Part shown: positions 5,420 through 5,626 of the stretch, in pieces
Numbering within the stretch: position 1 is the first letter of the stretch
Layout of the letters: each line of letters opens with the position of its first letter
Origin: Oscillospiraceae bacterium
Lineage (GTDB): Bacteria; Bacillota_A; Clostridia; Oscillospirales; Ruminococcaceae
Assembly (NCBI GenBank): GCA_017848205.1
Contig: JAGDDO010000290.1
Location: 1 to 5,626, forward strand
Length of the DNA stretch: 5,626 nucleotides
Reading direction: 5' to 3'
Program-made: the position numbers and the translations under genes
The notes under the pieces: model-generated
What the model saw: only the letters and a program-made list of their open reading frames with translations
The model's database searches: none
What the model was told of the DNA's origin: nothing

Positions 5420-5467
5420 AATTTTCGGACGCTAGTTTTGTGCATATTCTACAAAAATTGGTCAAAA

Positions 5468-5516
5468 GTGTGCATGTCGCACACATCAGGGACGGGGCTA
5501 AGTTGAATTTGTGTGC
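5468..5516 (+). promoter_or_regulatory. Competing hairpin arms in the leader of the last gene
   Basis: GTGTGC (5468-5473), a five-base loop and GCACAC (5479-5484) form a perfect 6-bp hairpin. A second TGTGTGC (5510-5516) can pair with GCACACA (5479-5485) over 7 bp instead. The middle arm cannot do both, so two exclusive folds exist in the predicted leader. No known riboswitch motif was recognised, and the arms are short. Confidence 0.35.
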
Positions 5517-5618
5517 AAAATGATATTTGGGCGTGAAATCGCGTGTTTATGAGAGGGATATCGGCTGCACGGCGAAGGTTTTTAATTTATTTATTTATTT
5601 TTGAAAGGCAGGTATGAT

Positions 5619-5626
5619 ATGATGGA
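5619..5626 (+). CDS. Start of an unidentified gene, cut by the window end
   Basis: ATG ATG at 5619-5624 follows GAAAGGCAGG (5603-5612) at a workable distance and the promoter at 5391-5419. An earlier ATG at 5614 runs straight into TGA. Only two complete codons are visible, so the product cannot be named. That a gene starts here is inferred from the binding site, the promoter and the long control region. Confidence 0.45.

Larger units (their letters stand above)
5168..5431 (+). repeat. Four degenerate direct repeats ending in TTTTCCGGACG-like blocks
   Basis: Copy 1 (5168-5193) is ATAAAATTTGTAT, GC, TTTTCCGGACG. Copy 2 (about 5286-5309) is ATAATCTATTGTA then TTTTCCGGACG. Copy 3 (5357-5382) is ATAAAATTTGTAT, ACA, TTTTCTGACC. 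Copy 4 (5412-5431) is GGTATAATAA then TTTTCGGACG. Copies 1 and 3 share 13 identical bases, and copies 1 and 2 share 11. TGCCTGT also follows copies 1 and 2 (5213-5219, 5313-5319). In copy 4 the block covers the expected transcription start of the 5391-5419 promoter. Confidence 0.55.
4809..5618. other. AT-rich, repeat-bearing intergenic region of about 800 bases
   Basis: No reading frame here has a ribosome binding site together with recognisable protein sequence. The longest open stretch, 61 codons on the minus strand at 4949-5134, has no family resemblance and no credible start signal. The region is strongly AT-rich and holds several inverted repeats (for example GTATAA/TTATAC at 4993-5009 and TTGCAC/GTGCAA at 5027-5046), a near-palindrome at 5071-5088, four degenerate direct repeats at 5168-5431, two related promoters, and hairpin arms at 5468-5516. 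It looks like the control region of the gene that begins at 5619. It resembles no RNA family that I can recognise. Confidence 0.6.

Noticed and set aside
4809..5618. Replication origin with DnaA boxes
   Set aside because: Only loose matches such as TTATGTGTA and TGTGGACAC were seen, with no cluster of TTATCCACA boxes and no dnaA or dnaN gene visible.
5426..5618. Known riboswitch (c-di-GMP, THF and others considered)
   Set aside because: None of the conserved core sequences could be found; only short hairpin arms are present.
1..5626. CRISPR array, tRNA, rRNA or defence island
   Set aside because: No regularly spaced identical repeats, no cloverleaf sequence and no nuclease, toxin or effector gene were seen on either strand.

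Overview
The window reads as chromosomal DNA of a low-to-moderate GC Bacillota, most likely a Clostridia/Ruminococcus-like gut or rumen bacterium. The support is an RNase J gene, a DUF896/YnzC protein (a family essentially confined to Firmicutes), an LTA-synthase-type membrane enzyme, strong AGGAGG-type ribosome binding sites and clear sigma-A promoters. The genus is inferred from overall look, not from a search.

Layout: (1) 1-744, minus strand: the N-terminal 248 codons of RNase J, cut by the window edge and starting at a TTG. (2) 745-1045: a divergent control region with a near-consensus promoter in each direction and a perfect 8-bp inverted repeat between them. (3) 1046-1447, plus: cytidine deaminase (cdd). 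(4) 1459-1668, minus: a 69-aa DUF896 protein, convergent with cdd. (5) 1702-1745: two promoters that overlap face to face, one for DUF896 and one for the next gene. (6) 1761-1870 and 2627-2717: two copies, in opposite orientation, of one structured palindromic repeat. They bracket (7) 1891-2610, plus: a short-chain dehydrogenase of the FabG/YmfI type. (8) 2804-2880: an extended -10 promoter and a leader hairpin for (9) 2914-4728, plus: a 604-aa polytopic LTA-synthase-like phosphoglycerol transferase, ended by (10) a strong intrinsic terminator at 4756-4808. (11) 4809-5618: about 800 bases of AT-rich DNA without a convincing gene. It holds a duplicated promoter, degenerate direct repeats, a palindrome and competing hairpin arms, and leads to (12) the first codons of a gene cut by the window end at 5619.

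The genes look like separate single-gene transcription units rather than one pathway: RNA turnover (RNase J), pyrimidine salvage (Cdd), an uncharacterised small protein, an NAD(P)H reductase and cell-envelope polymer synthesis. No defence system, transposase, CRISPR array, tRNA or rRNA was seen. The most unusual content is non-coding: the inverted pair of repeat elements around the reductase, one of them inside its mRNA leader, and the repeat-rich region upstream of the last gene.
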